A stretch of DNA of 64,000 nt. Origin: Bacteroidota bacterium (lineage in GTDB: Bacteria > Bacteroidota > Bacteroidia > Bacteroidales > Prolixibacteraceae). The notes beneath the pieces are model-generated. The model saw only the letters and a program-made list of their open reading frames with translations, had not been told where the DNA came from and searched no databases. Shown piece after piece: positions 1 through 9,438 of the stretch. The stretch is taken from assembly GCA_023412195.1 (NCBI GenBank), contig JAEYNZ010000095.1, forward strand, positions 1-64,000, in the 5' to 3' direction. A program made the translations under genes and the position numbers. How positions within the stretch are numbered: the first letter of the stretch is position 1; the number at the start of each line of letters is the position of its first letter.

Positions 1-230
1 TCAAAATCAAAACAAGTAATATTACCGTCTCCTATGCCTCTGAAAGTTCTCCGAATGTTTTGGAGAAACTCTCATAGCAGAATGCTCTTTTTAGATGAAA
101 CAATACGGAGTTTACCGAATGCTTACATTATTGATGCATCTGACAAAGCATACACCTGCAAAACGATTCCGGATATAAGTTTCCTTTGGAACCACTTCTG
201 CCTGATCCTTTCGCTCTTTATCAACAAAAA
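1..230. other. Unassigned left edge of window
   Basis: No gene is assigned here. One plus-strand frame is open from the window edge to base 267, but its translation (Lys/Ser/Phe-rich, no recognisable motif) runs straight through the terminator at 231-267, which argues against a real gene. A short minus-strand frame is also open but has no recognisable family. The stretch may be the edge of a feature that lies mostly outside the window. Confidence 0.4.
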
Positions 231-267
231 GAAAAACCGCCCTGCAATGAAGCAAGACGGTTTTTGA
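231..267 (-). terminator. Rho-independent terminator after the T9SS-cargo gene
   Basis: Stem AAAAACCG (232-239) pairs with CGGTTTTT (258-265), with one further G-C pair inside after a mismatch. A-runs on one side and T-runs on the other let it work in both directions. It lies 25 bp past the stop codon at 292 and closes the minus-strand locus. Confidence 0.8.
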
Positions 268-291
268 ATAAATACAGTTCAATTCCGAAAC

Positions 292-2151
292 TTATTTAAC
301 TATGAGTTTCTTAGAGAATTCATTGCTCATTTGCGACCTGATGATGTACATGCCAGGTACCAGATCATGAACTTCGATGAAATCATTTTTAGATTCAAGC
401 AAGCGCGATTTTACCATCATTCCAGCCAGGTTGTATACAGCAACTTGTGTAGGCCTGTCTACATTAACAAATACCCTGTCAGAAGCCGGATTCGGATAAA
501 CCTGAATATCTTTTGGAGATACTCCAACTACAGGAGAACTAACTACAAGTGGTTCCACTTTAATCAAATAAATGTTTACACCGCTGCTGGGTGAAAACAG
601 GTAAATAGTAGCAGAATCACCGGTGTATTCCACTTCTCCCTTTGAAATACTAGCACCCAGTGCAGGTATCTCAGCAATGATTGAATCCTGATGGCCAACT
701 GCTACATTGAGCACTCTGTCTTCACTGCCTGAGGAAGATTGTAAAGCAATCGTAATCTTTGAATTTCCGGGAACGCCAAAAGCCACAACCCTGTTCAGTG
801 GTTGACCTTCTTCGTCAAAACCGCCGGCGCCACCAAATTTCAGGCGATGTGTAAATTCCCATTCTTCCAGGGTTTTGCTGTTGGCATCCACATCCACATT
901 CTTCCCTTCAGCTGCATAAATCGTAAGACCATCAACAGTAGTGGTAGCTGTGAGGCTTCCAAGAGCATTAAACTGTTCATCGCTGATGTTCCACTCCTGA
1001 GCATCGCTCATTTCCTCTTCTACTGTCAGACGGAAGGCAGCTATACCATTGTTTGGCGACATGATGTACATCATCACGTGATCTTCCTGCACATCTACTG
1101 CCATGGGTGCAGCATAGGATGTATTGGAGGTGGCACCTAACCCTCTTTCAGGGAAAATGGCTATTGAATCAGCCTCTTCTGCTCCGGCTTCAGGTATCAT
1201 GAAAAGCTGGAATGCAGCAGGAGAAACGCCTTCCGGGGGAACATGGTTTGTTGCAGGTGTAAGAATAAAATCATGCCCCATGTATGAAAAGAAATTAACT
1301 CCTGAAATTCCGGCCATCAGGGGTTTAAACTCACCTGTGAAAGTTGAAATCATTTCACCCTCCATGCTATAAAGTGCTGGCATGGTGGAGTGCCCGTCGG
1401 CCCAAAACATTTCTTCACTTAAAGGTTGTATTCTTGGAGTGATTCCAAATTTTGGCACGGCTCCTTCAGTTACCGGTGCTGGATAAACTTCTGTTACAAT
1501 GATTTTTTCAGGCTCTTCGTTAACCACTCCTGCCTCTACATTCCATTTAAATACAGTCTGTTCAACAGTAGCAGTGGCATCTCCCACAATGACGAAACCA
1601 TTTTCGGTTTCAGATACATCACCAAAAAATGCAAATCCGTCACCGAGACGATAATTGGGCTGTTCAACACCATCAATGGTGTCCTGGCTCATCCATTCCA
1701 GAAGAAGAGTAGCATCATAACTTTCTTCACCTACCGAATCCAGTAAATATACTTTAAAAGGACTGGTATGGGTACCTGCCGCAAGATTTGCCACAAGAAT
1801 CTGTCCGGATGGTGTGATGGCAATATCATTTACAGGCAAGGTTCCTCCCTTCACCACTGAAGTGTCAATTGCAGCTGAATACAAATGCTCACCAGTGGCT
1901 GCATCCAGAACAATAATTTCCGGTGGGTTTGCCTTGCGCGATACGATATAAAGCTTTCCATCATAAAAAGCCATGCCGCGTTCTGTTGTTCCACCCATCC
2001 ATTCGGGTATTTCTCCTCCAATAGGGATACCTGAACTCCAATCAGCTGTACCATTGACAGAATGATCCCAAACAGGTGTAACTACCGGTTGTTGAGCAAC
2101 TGCCAGTGCACTGATTAACAAAAAAGAAAAAACAAAAGTAAAATTTCTCAT
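292..2151 (-). CDS. T9SS-exported protein of unknown function (paralogue of 13139-15082)
   Basis: A 619-residue secreted protein. Residues 1-19 form a signal peptide ending near AVAQQ. Residues about 551-619 are a type IX secretion C-terminal sorting domain, starting at VYPNPASD and ending in a KKLIVK tail. The middle has repeated short segments such as GKLYIVSRK, IAITPSGQILVANL and LTIYAAEGK, which look like blades of a beta-propeller; I do not recognise a named family. The protein at 13139-15082 is a clear full-length paralogue: both open with Q-Q-P-x-V-x-P-x-W-(D/E)-H-S and share the segment GLGTxxNxxYAxxMxVDVQ. It should be delivered to the cell surface or medium by T9SS. It is the last gene of the minus-strand locus, 279 bp after the GHL10 gene, so it may have its own promoter. 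Its role is unknown; a surface glycan-binding or adhesive role is only inferred from the neighbours. Confidence 0.85.
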   Translation of the reverse strand: MRNFTFVFSFLLISALAVAQQPVVTPVWDHSVNGTADWSSGIPIGGEIPEWMGGTTERGMAFYDGKLYIVSRKANPPEIIVLDAATGEHLYSAAIDTSVVKGGTLPVNDIAITPSGQILVANLAAGTHTSPFKVYLLDSVGEESYDATLLLEWMSQDTIDGVEQPNYRLGDGFAFFGDVSETENGFVIVGDATATVEQTVFKWNVEAGVVNEEPEKIIVTEVYPAPVTEGAVPKFGITPRIQPLSEEMFWADGHSTMPALYSMEGEMISTFTGEFKPLMAGISGVNFFSYMGHDFILTPATNHVPPEGVSPAAFQLFMIPEAGAEEADSIAIFPERGLGATSNTSYAAPMAVDVQEDHVMMYIMSPNNGIAAFRLTVEEEMSDAQEWNISDEQFNALGSLTATTTVDGLTIYAAEGKNVDVDANSKTLEEWEFTHRLKFGGAGGFDEEGQPLNRVVAFGVPGNSKITIALQSSSGSEDRVLNVAVGHQDSIIAEIPALGASISKGEVEYTGDSATIYLFSPSSGVNIYLIKVEPLVVSSPVVGVSPKDIQVYPNPASDRVFVNVDRPTQVAVYNLAGMMVKSRLLESKNDFIEVHDLVPGMYIIRSQMSNEFSKKLIVK

Positions 2152-2430
2152 AATAATAAATTTTAGTTCAACATACTATAATTTTAAACACTGATTCTAA
2201 GTAACTTCGAAAGTTAATAAAACTGCATATTATTTCCGAATTTTCTGATATGATTTTCATCAGATTTCTCAATAATTTTCTATTCTTGTATCTAATATTT
2301 CAACATTCATTTATTTGTGCATCATTGCTTTTTCCAGATATATAATACAACTTAACATATAGATGTATTAATTGTTCCTGGTTTTCCTATCATTAAGGGT
2401 TTCACATGTAATTTACAAAAAGTTAATCAA

Positions 2431-5205
2431 TTATTTGATCAATTTAATTGTTTTCTTTACGCCATTTGTTTCCAATGTCAGAAAATATATGCCTTTTTTA
2501 AATTGTGATCCCTGAACATTCATAAAGTGTTCTCCCTGATTATGAGTGCCATTTTCTGATAAAATGACTCTTTTACCCGTAATATCGGTTATGTATAAAT
2601 TTACATAAGTTTGCTCAGGTAAAACATATTTTATATTCATCAGTCCATCGGGAATGACCGTTGGTGCCTCTAAAACGACTTCAGCACGGTTTGTTATTAC
2701 TGAATTGGTTGTTAACATATTGAAAGAAACTACATCCGACCATTCTGTATAGGATGATGAACCATAATTGGCACGTGCTTTTATATACCATATACCATCA
2801 TCCAGATTACTTAACACCAATTCACTGGAAGGTGCATCAATTGTATGCTGCGTGCGGCTGTTCCACGGAAAGGCTGATGAGTTTGAAATCTGAAAAGTAA
2901 TGCTTTTAGCTAAAGGTTCATTTTCAACCCTAACATTAACTTCCGTTCCGGCGATACTTTCACCTTCTGCAGGTGATATAATTTCAGGTACTGCAGGTGC
3001 TATCCTAATAGTAGAAAAACTGATGACATCTGACCAGTCAGTCGACATTTCTTCTTTTTCAGCTTTAATTCTCATGTAATAAGTCGCATAAGTGTGAATA
3101 CTTCCTGCAGGGAGTTCAAGTTCAGTTCCGCTGATGCCCTGTTCATCAAATATCACTCCGGTAAACTGGCTGTTGATTGAAATCTGTATCCGGAAAGTAT
3201 AACCATCCTCAAAGGGTTCCCATTGAAGAACAGGGCTAAGTTCTACATCAGCAAGCTGATTGGATGGATAGATAATCTGTGGATTTAACCGGGTAAAACT
3301 GTACACTTCTGAAGCTGCGTCATCAACTCCTGTCATCCGGGTCAGAATCCTCCAGTAATAGGGAGAATTATTTTTTAAAGTAAAATCATTGGAAGGAAAA
3401 GATGTCCCTGTAACATTCCTTCGGAATAGATTATCTGTGAATTGAGCATCAGCAGCTACTTCCAGAACATAATATTCAGCATTGGCTACTTCTTCCCAAC
3501 CAAACAAAAATCCCGAAATGACATTCTGTCCGTCAGCAGGCTCCCGTAATTCTACAGCCTGGTTTACTGCCGGTTCCATTCCCATCACAACAGGAGGAAA
3601 TTCATTCCCGTTTCTGTCGAAAACAGCTACGGCAAACACATGGTCATCCATTAAATTCATGTAAGGCGATAAATCCAGATGATTCGACCATACCATTCCA
3701 AGCAAATACTCCGCATCAGCAAAATTACCCTGTTCATGAATCTTTGCCTGCGGGATTGCATACACTGAAAACCGCACATTGGTTTCATCTGAATCCCAAA
3801 GTAACTGTTCATTTTCTACTCTGAGGTTTTCGGACAGTGCCCGCGGTTCTTTTTCCTTCCATGCCTTTACCGGCGGCAGGGCCAGGTACTGATACTCGTG
3901 TGTTCTCAGGTAATTGATAAAACCTTTACGGTTAATGAAAGTTGATCGAAAAAAAACACTGCCCGGGGCCTGGTTTTTATCTGAGTTCCTGTTCCATTGA
4001 ATCTGCAATCCATATTCCGCAGGATCGTTACCGGCAATAGAAGTTTCTGATGCCATTTTAGAATAATATTCCATCAATGAAAGGCCCTGAAGTTTGTTCT
4101 GCAGAAAATCGGCAAAAGCTGATTTTAATGCCACAGGAGGCGGGTAATCTGCTTCATCCAGGCTTGTAAGCGAGTGGCTTACATAAAGGTGGCGGTTATA
4201 GCGGTTTACCACATCTGACCACCATGGAGCCAGCTTCCTGTAGTCCTGTCCGGCGCTTGTGGTAGGCCAGTATATCTGTGGTGAAACATAGTCAACTGTT
4301 CCTTCCTGCAGCCAGGCAAGCGGATCGCAGTATATAACCTTATATGCATCCATACCTGTAATGCCTTGTGGCAGGGTAAGGCCATACGATGCAGCCACCA
4401 CCGGATCAACAGTCCATATTCCGAATGGTGATACGCCAAACGTAACCCATGGCTTATTCTGCTGAATGGTTTCGTAAACAGCAGCAACCATCTGGTTTAC
4501 ATTCCTGCGGCGCCAGTCATGAAGATTCATATCTTCAGGTTTCCATTTATCCTGGGAATATTGGTCAAGTGCTTCTGGGGTGCCTCCGTAAGCATAAAAA
4601 TAATCATCGAAAACAATGCCGTCAACATCATAATCCGAAATGATTTCATGAACAATATCTGTAATCCGTTCCCTGACTTCCGGATTTCCCGGATCAAGAA
4701 TTGAACCTCCGTTTGCATATGTCAAAACCCATTCAGGATGAGTCTGCTTATAATCACCTGCCTGTCCGGCATATTTACCTGCCACTGATTCAAACCGGTA
4801 AGGATTTAACCATGCATGAATTTCAAGTCCCCTTTTATGGCATTCTGCCACTGCAAATTCCAGGGGGTCATAGCCCGGATCCTGGCCCCGCCTTTCAACG
4901 AGGTGTGCCGACCAGGGCTCATAGCTGCTTTTATAAAATGCATCACACTCGGGTCTGACCTGAAAGAATACTGCGTTCGTGCCGGCTACTTTCATGGAAT
5001 CAAGAATGCGAACAAGCTGCTGCTTTTGCTGATTGATGTATTGTTCGCCTCCGGATGAAGGGATTTTAGTTCCCAGCCAGTCCAGTCCCCAGACAGTAGT
5101 CAGCCATGAAGATCTCATTTCCCGTTTTGGTAATTGTGCGCTGGATGTCATTCCTGTGAAAAGCGAGAAAGAAATAATAAAAGTTAAGGTAAAAATTCTA
5201 ACCAT
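2431..5205 (-). CDS. Secreted GHL10-type glycoside hydrolase (DUF187) with Ig/Fn-like repeats and T9SS tail
   Basis: A 924-residue multidomain protein with a signal peptide (about residues 1-23). Residues about 25-400 match the glycosyl hydrolase-like 10 (GHL10, DUF187) TIM-barrel family: KREMRSSWLTTV at the start, GTNAVFFQVRPECDAFY, IHAWLNPYR, and the acidic segment DVDGIVFDDYFY that is typical of the active-site strand. About residues 540-840 hold several beta-sandwich repeats of the fibronectin-III/Ig kind, each with a strand like YYWRILTRM or YYMRIKAEK. The last roughly 75 residues are a T9SS sorting domain ending in KKTIKLIK. Known GHL10 members act on glycans outside or in the envelope of the cell; the substrate cannot be told from sequence. 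The gene follows the PKD lipoprotein gene by 126 bp containing a long hairpin, so it may be partly uncoupled from the susCD operon. Confidence 0.9.
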   Translation of the reverse strand: MVRIFTLTFIISFSLFTGMTSSAQLPKREMRSSWLTTVWGLDWLGTKIPSSGGEQYINQQKQQLVRILDSMKVAGTNAVFFQVRPECDAFYKSSYEPWSAHLVERRGQDPGYDPLEFAVAECHKRGLEIHAWLNPYRFESVAGKYAGQAGDYKQTHPEWVLTYANGGSILDPGNPEVRERITDIVHEIISDYDVDGIVFDDYFYAYGGTPEALDQYSQDKWKPEDMNLHDWRRRNVNQMVAAVYETIQQNKPWVTFGVSPFGIWTVDPVVAASYGLTLPQGITGMDAYKVIYCDPLAWLQEGTVDYVSPQIYWPTTSAGQDYRKLAPWWSDVVNRYNRHLYVSHSLTSLDEADYPPPVALKSAFADFLQNKLQGLSLMEYYSKMASETSIAGNDPAEYGLQIQWNRNSDKNQAPGSVFFRSTFINRKGFINYLRTHEYQYLALPPVKAWKEKEPRALSENLRVENEQLLWDSDETNVRFSVYAIPQAKIHEQGNFADAEYLLGMVWSNHLDLSPYMNLMDDHVFAVAVFDRNGNEFPPVVMGMEPAVNQAVELREPADGQNVISGFLFGWEEVANAEYYVLEVAADAQFTDNLFRRNVTGTSFPSNDFTLKNNSPYYWRILTRMTGVDDAASEVYSFTRLNPQIIYPSNQLADVELSPVLQWEPFEDGYTFRIQISINSQFTGVIFDEQGISGTELELPAGSIHTYATYYMRIKAEKEEMSTDWSDVISFSTIRIAPAVPEIISPAEGESIAGTEVNVRVENEPLAKSITFQISNSSAFPWNSRTQHTIDAPSSELVLSNLDDGIWYIKARANYGSSSYTEWSDVVSFNMLTTNSVITNRAEVVLEAPTVIPDGLMNIKYVLPEQTYVNLYITDITGKRVILSENGTHNQGEHFMNVQGSQFKKGIYFLTLETNGVKKTIKLIK

Positions 5206-5251
5206 ACATTTTCATTTTTATAGGGGAGGTATCCCGAAGATCAATTGAATT

Positions 5252-5318
5252 GACCTTCTGAAAGAATTGATTTTATCCCTATACTTTTAAGGATGAAAAA
5301 CATTTCCTTCAGAAAGTC
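5252..5318 (-). promoter_or_regulatory. Long imperfect hairpin between the lipoprotein and GHL10 genes
   Basis: On the minus strand GACTTTCTGAAGG (5318-5306) can pair with CATTCTTTCAGAAGGTC-type sequence at the other end (near 5252-5264), with pairing continuing inward to about 28 positions interrupted by several mismatches. There is no clean T-run, so an attenuator or RNA-stability element fits better than a simple terminator. It sits in the 126-bp gap between the genes ending at 5332 and starting at 5205. Confidence 0.5.
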
Positions 5319-5331
5319 ATTAAAAATTCTT

Positions 5332-6966
5332 TTATCTGGCCAAATTGTCAATGGCTATACCATAAGCTTCAACTCCCTGGATAAAATATTCCACCACAGG
5401 AGCATCAGTTCCTAGTTTTATACGTTTAATTCCCGACCGGTGCAACGGGTTTGTCTCATAATAAACCTCAGGGTCAGTACCTGCCGGTGGCTGAGGTCCC
5501 CGATATGCCCAATACAGGTATTCACTGTCGACAGCCATTCCTGTTACATAAAGTGCTTCAGTAGCACCTCCTTCACCGTCAAAAGGCGAGTTGTCGACCA
5601 CTTTTAAACCTGACCCGTCAAGGTTGCTGCTTAATATCATTCTGTAACGGCTGTCGGCTAAATAGAGCTTCTTGTTGATGTCATCAATTACAAATGAGCG
5701 GATGCTGTAATTACGGTGGATGCTTCCTGCTGCAGGAACAGGATCTCCTTCAACCCTATCCCTGCCCAGTATGTCGCTTTCGGTAAACCTGAATATTCCC
5801 GAGCCTGTTGTATGTTTTGCCCACCACCACTGGCCATTGTATTTAGTTATGGTGCCGTTTATATTTCCCCATCCTATACCTTCGCCATAATATCCCAGCC
5901 AGATGTTTCTTACAAAGTAATCAAATTCACTGAGCGAAAATTTCTTATTGCGGGTGTTAAGAGGCGTTCTGAAAATCCCTTCACGCCTGTCGGCCCAATA
6001 AATCATTTGTTGCTGTTCATCGATGTATCCGTAATAAAAGTCGAGGAAAGTATCACCTCCGAAGTTTTCAATCACCGATTCCCTGCGCGAACCATCATGC
6101 GATACCACGAAGATCTCCCCGTCACCGGCTGTAAGGTATTGAGGTTCTGCAACAAAGGCAAAACGTGTTCCTGCATCAAAAACATACAGCCAGTCGCCAC
6201 TGAATTGTAATGTCAGCGGGTGCTTTCCTGATCTGTAACCCATATCGAAAGGATTATTAACTTCAGGATCAATTTCTTCAATGAGCTTTTTGGCCATAAT
6301 GTTTCCTCCCTTCACCGCATAGTAAAGGGTAGGAGCAGGCTGGTTATAATTTACCCTGACATTTACGTTTACTGGTGACAGGTCTTTACCGTCTATTGTT
6401 ACAACCAATGTAACAATCTGACTGCCGATACTTCCGAAAACAACTTTTGGTGAAACCAGTGTACTGTTTCCTTCTTCATCGATACCCTCACCCACAGTTC
6501 CCTTTGGAAATTTCCAGTTATATTCTACGGATTTGTTCTCCGGATTTTCAAGCATGACCTCAAATGAAACTTCTGTCTGGTTATAAACAATCACCGGTGT
6601 GGTGGATGTATATCTCAGTACTGGAACAATATCGCTTATCATGAGTTTCTTTTTGACCTCGTACATGCCATCCACTGTCAAGGTTACTGAATAGGTACCC
6701 GGTTCTGAAAATTTATGAACAGGATTTTGTTCAGCAGAACCAGTTCCGTCACCAAAATTCCATTCCCAGGAAGAACCTTTAACAGAAAGGTTTTTGAATT
6801 GAATTTCTTCTCCCACAACATAATGAAGTGAAGAAGAAGAATAAGTAAAATCAATTTCAGCAGGGGTAAACAACTCAGGTGAAATTTCGGTTTCACATCC
6901 CCAGAACCCTGCCCCTGTAAGAGCGAGGATTGCTATTGCAAGTATTTTAAAATGTTTCATAATCAT
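5332..6966 (-). CDS. PKD-domain surface lipoprotein of the susCD operon
   Basis: A 544-residue protein with a lipoprotein signal peptide; the lipobox is GFWGC with Cys24 as the modified residue, counted from the first Met (a second Met two codons later is an equal candidate start). Residues about 38-112 are a PKD domain with the typical WEWNFGDG and GTYSVTLTV strands. A second beta-sandwich follows (about 115-205). The C-terminal half carries repeated motifs such as MIYWADRREGIFR, KLYLADSRYRMI and YLYWAYRG, which resemble YWTD-type beta-propeller blades. The gene lies 19 bp downstream of the next lipoprotein gene, so it belongs to the susCD transcription unit. By position it is a candidate surface glycan-binding protein, like SusE/SusF or SGBP proteins, but it has no sequence signature of those families that I can recognise. 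Confidence 0.85.
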   Translation of the reverse strand: MIMKHFKILAIAILALTGAGFWGCETEISPELFTPAEIDFTYSSSSLHYVVGEEIQFKNLSVKGSSWEWNFGDGTGSAEQNPVHKFSEPGTYSVTLTVDGMYEVKKKLMISDIVPVLRYTSTTPVIVYNQTEVSFEVMLENPENKSVEYNWKFPKGTVGEGIDEEGNSTLVSPKVVFGSIGSQIVTLVVTIDGKDLSPVNVNVRVNYNQPAPTLYYAVKGGNIMAKKLIEEIDPEVNNPFDMGYRSGKHPLTLQFSGDWLYVFDAGTRFAFVAEPQYLTAGDGEIFVVSHDGSRRESVIENFGGDTFLDFYYGYIDEQQQMIYWADRREGIFRTPLNTRNKKFSLSEFDYFVRNIWLGYYGEGIGWGNINGTITKYNGQWWWAKHTTGSGIFRFTESDILGRDRVEGDPVPAAGSIHRNYSIRSFVIDDINKKLYLADSRYRMILSSNLDGSGLKVVDNSPFDGEGGATEALYVTGMAVDSEYLYWAYRGPQPPAGTDPEVYYETNPLHRSGIKRIKLGTDAPVVEYFIQGVEAYGIAIDNLAR

Positions 6967-6985
6967 GTCTTTTTAATTTGCCGCA

Positions 6986-7837
6986 TCAAAAAACAGTAAT
7001 CTTCTTTGCTTCAGAGAAATTGGCAGCCTGGTTACCATTGACCACCCTGAACCGTGCATTTAAAGAATATCCCTGGGTGAATTCCACAGCATAATACTGC
7101 CGGTTGCGGTTATAAATAAAAGCACTGAACGGAACTTCGTCCAGATGTGCCCGTAATGCCGGGGCAGCTTCTTCTTTCAAGGTATATGTAACCACCTCAC
7201 CCTGTGTCACCTGGTCGAAATACGACAGCAGAACACTATCCTCAACAATTTGCCTGTCTGTTACAAGCATTGTCAGGAAATCATTGTATCCCAGCAGTGG
7301 GAAGAGGTTATCTGTAAACCGTATTCTTACATTCTCAGGAATGAGCTGATTAAACTGACCGGCATTGAAAGAAATTGGATTTTTATACTCCAGTGAAGAT
7401 AATGTATAACTGACAGGGAATTTATCGCGGATTACAAATGCCTTTCTTTCGGGATCATAATTTTCTTCCGAATGCTCAAATGTTTTAATTTCGAGAAATT
7501 CCCTTGATAGTTCAGCCGAATCGAGGGTGAATGTAAATCCGAGCGGAGGATAAGTAAGAATATATTTTAAATTTTTCTCAATATCGTACCATACCCCCAA
7601 CTCCTCAATTTTATGATCAACCGACCAATATTCAGCATAAAATTCAACTTCATTTCCGGCAGTTACATTTGCAACCGGAATATCCCAATAAACATTGGCG
7701 GCTATATACCCCGGCGTAGAAATATCTGCAACAGGATCATTGATATCACAGGAAGCGGCAAGGAAATAACTGGCCATTATCATCGCCATCATTGCTGCCT
7801 GTGCTTTATTGTTATTTTTCAGATTTAACTTTTCCAT
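6986..7837 (-). CDS. Lipoprotein of unknown function in the susCD operon
   Basis: A 283-residue protein with a lipoprotein signal peptide ending in FLAASC (Cys30). The mature part is predicted to be all beta, with a first domain at about residues 33-130 that could be Ig-like, followed by a region with a repeated YxxEFTQGY/YAVEFTQ-like strand pattern near the C terminus. No family is recognised with confidence; proteins in this position after susD are often DUF1735/BT_3987-like or SusE-like glycan-binding lipoproteins. It follows the SusD-like gene by 18 bp and precedes the PKD lipoprotein gene by 19 bp, so co-transcription is likely. The function as an accessory binding protein on the outer membrane is inference from position alone. 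Confidence 0.75.
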   Translation of the reverse strand: MEKLNLKNNNKAQAAMMAMIMASYFLAASCDINDPVADISTPGYIAANVYWDIPVANVTAGNEVEFYAEYWSVDHKIEELGVWYDIEKNLKYILTYPPLGFTFTLDSAELSREFLEIKTFEHSEENYDPERKAFVIRDKFPVSYTLSSLEYKNPISFNAGQFNQLIPENVRIRFTDNLFPLLGYNDFLTMLVTDRQIVEDSVLLSYFDQVTQGEVVTYTLKEEAAPALRAHLDEVPFSAFIYNRNRQYYAVEFTQGYSLNARFRVVNGNQAANFSEAKKITVF

Positions 7838-7855
7838 ATTATATAAGGTTTAGAA

Positions 7856-9427
7856 TTAATTTTGAGGAGCCCAGATCATTGGTTTTTTGAGCCACTCCGG
7901 ATTTCTGAAGGCATCGAGTCTTATCAATTCTTCGCGGTTATATTTCTCTTCAGTTTCAGGATCATAATTGATTCTTTGAATCCACTGATTTTCATTCTGC
8001 CAGTATGCAGAAAACAAATTATGGGGACGCCGCAGGCCAGGGTAGATGATTGTATTATCGTATCTCCTGTCATTCAAGTCGTTACTGTAACCATAACGTC
8101 TTAAATCATTCCATTGCTCCACCTGCAGATAGGTAGCCTTGTATTTTTCCATCATGATGTGCCTAAGGCTGATATTGGAAGAACCCGGAACCAGTTCAGG
8201 ATTGCTGAGGTAGCTTGATATCTCAGCCTGCGGAACTTTCAACCGCTCCATATGGGATTCAATGCCCATCCTGAGATGTTCTGCAGCCTTGTTTTTGTCT
8301 TGTGCCCAATATGCTGCTTCGGCAGCGATGAAATGAAGTTCTTCGCGCGTAATAAAAGTAATGGCTGAAGTATCAGTTGTCAGCACCGATGCATACAGAT
8401 CAGGATACCATTCTATTTTATGGGTAGGGGGCATTCCTGAATTGCTTTCCAGGTATCGGAATGCCACAACTCCGTTATCATCGGCACGGGCTTCCATCAT
8501 GTATGGTAGCCTTGGATCATCGAAACTGCCTGTTTCAGGGTTATAACCCAATACATTTTCAATGAGAAATTTTGATGGGATGGCCGATAATAAATCGTTA
8601 GACCGGCTTTCCCATGAGTTGACAGGCTTGTTGTTTTTCCCCCACATGTTGTTCTTTTCAACACTTGAGCCACCATCAAACTGATACCGTGGATCAATCC
8701 ATCCATTTAGCGCCTGCTCAGTTGCCGTCAGTATAGCCTGGGCATTGCCTGTGTTCAGGTTGGGCAGGTCGCGCAATAAAATACGTGCTCTTACAGCAAG
8801 TAAAACCTGTTTCCACCTGCTCATGTCACCTCCAAAAACCCTGTCGACATTTATTCCCATCGGCCTGTTGGTTGCCTGCGTAACTTCCGGACTATCAAAT
8901 AGCTGAATTAGTTCATCAGCCTCCTGTTTCATCCATTGGTAAATGCTTTCCTGGGAATCATATTCAGGAGATGATGACATATAGGCTTCTGTTAAGGGCA
9001 TATCGCCAAAAACATCGGTTGTCTGCTGTGTTGATAAGAGTCTCAGTAGCCGGGCCAGTGCCACATAGTTCATTGAATTCTCTTCTTCAGCAAAGCGAAT
9101 CAATTCCTTTGCATTTGTTCCTACGTCATAAAAATGTCTTCTCCATTGTGGATGCCGGTTCATTCCAAGAAATTCCCATCCACTCCGGTAGGCATGTGTC
9201 CCGGTCTGACTCCTTCCCGGTGTGGTAAGTGCCTGGGCCAGGTAAGTGCCATATTCACTATGATCATAATTCTCAAGTGCCGTATAAAACAATATCACAG
9301 GCATGATTTCGTTAACCGGTACCTGGTCAACACCGTCGGGATCACGGTTATCGCCCAGATAATCATCACAACCAGAAAACCCTGTCAGAAGGGTAATTAT
9401 AATCAGGAAATATTTTAATTTGTTCAT
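7856..9427 (-). CDS. SusD/RagB-family outer-membrane lipoprotein
   Basis: A 523-residue SusD-like nutrient-binding lipoprotein. The lipobox is GFSGC with Cys20, followed by DDYLGDNRDPDGV. Typical helical-repeat segments of the family are visible: YVALARLLRLLSTQQTTDVFGDMPLTEAY (about 145-175), LLAVRARILLRDLP (about 225-240), FITREELHFIAAEAAYWAQ (about 365-385) and ending with YLQVEQWNDLRRYGY. It forms a lid over its cognate SusC channel and delivers ligand to it at the cell surface. The gene starts 11 bp after the SusC stop codon, the standard susC-susD order. The ligand cannot be read from sequence; the sub-branch looks like the 'nutrient-binding outer membrane lipoprotein' branch rather than close starch SusD. 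Confidence 0.93.
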   Translation of the reverse strand: MNKLKYFLIIITLLTGFSGCDDYLGDNRDPDGVDQVPVNEIMPVILFYTALENYDHSEYGTYLAQALTTPGRSQTGTHAYRSGWEFLGMNRHPQWRRHFYDVGTNAKELIRFAEEENSMNYVALARLLRLLSTQQTTDVFGDMPLTEAYMSSSPEYDSQESIYQWMKQEADELIQLFDSPEVTQATNRPMGINVDRVFGGDMSRWKQVLLAVRARILLRDLPNLNTGNAQAILTATEQALNGWIDPRYQFDGGSSVEKNNMWGKNNKPVNSWESRSNDLLSAIPSKFLIENVLGYNPETGSFDDPRLPYMMEARADDNGVVAFRYLESNSGMPPTHKIEWYPDLYASVLTTDTSAITFITREELHFIAAEAAYWAQDKNKAAEHLRMGIESHMERLKVPQAEISSYLSNPELVPGSSNISLRHIMMEKYKATYLQVEQWNDLRRYGYSNDLNDRRYDNTIIYPGLRRPHNLFSAYWQNENQWIQRINYDPETEEKYNREELIRLDAFRNPEWLKKPMIWAPQN

Positions 9428-9438
9428 GACTTGTTCAT

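Noticed and set aside
34..267. Open plus-strand frame at the left edge
   Set aside because: It reads through a strong terminator hairpin and has no recognisable motif; more likely chance.
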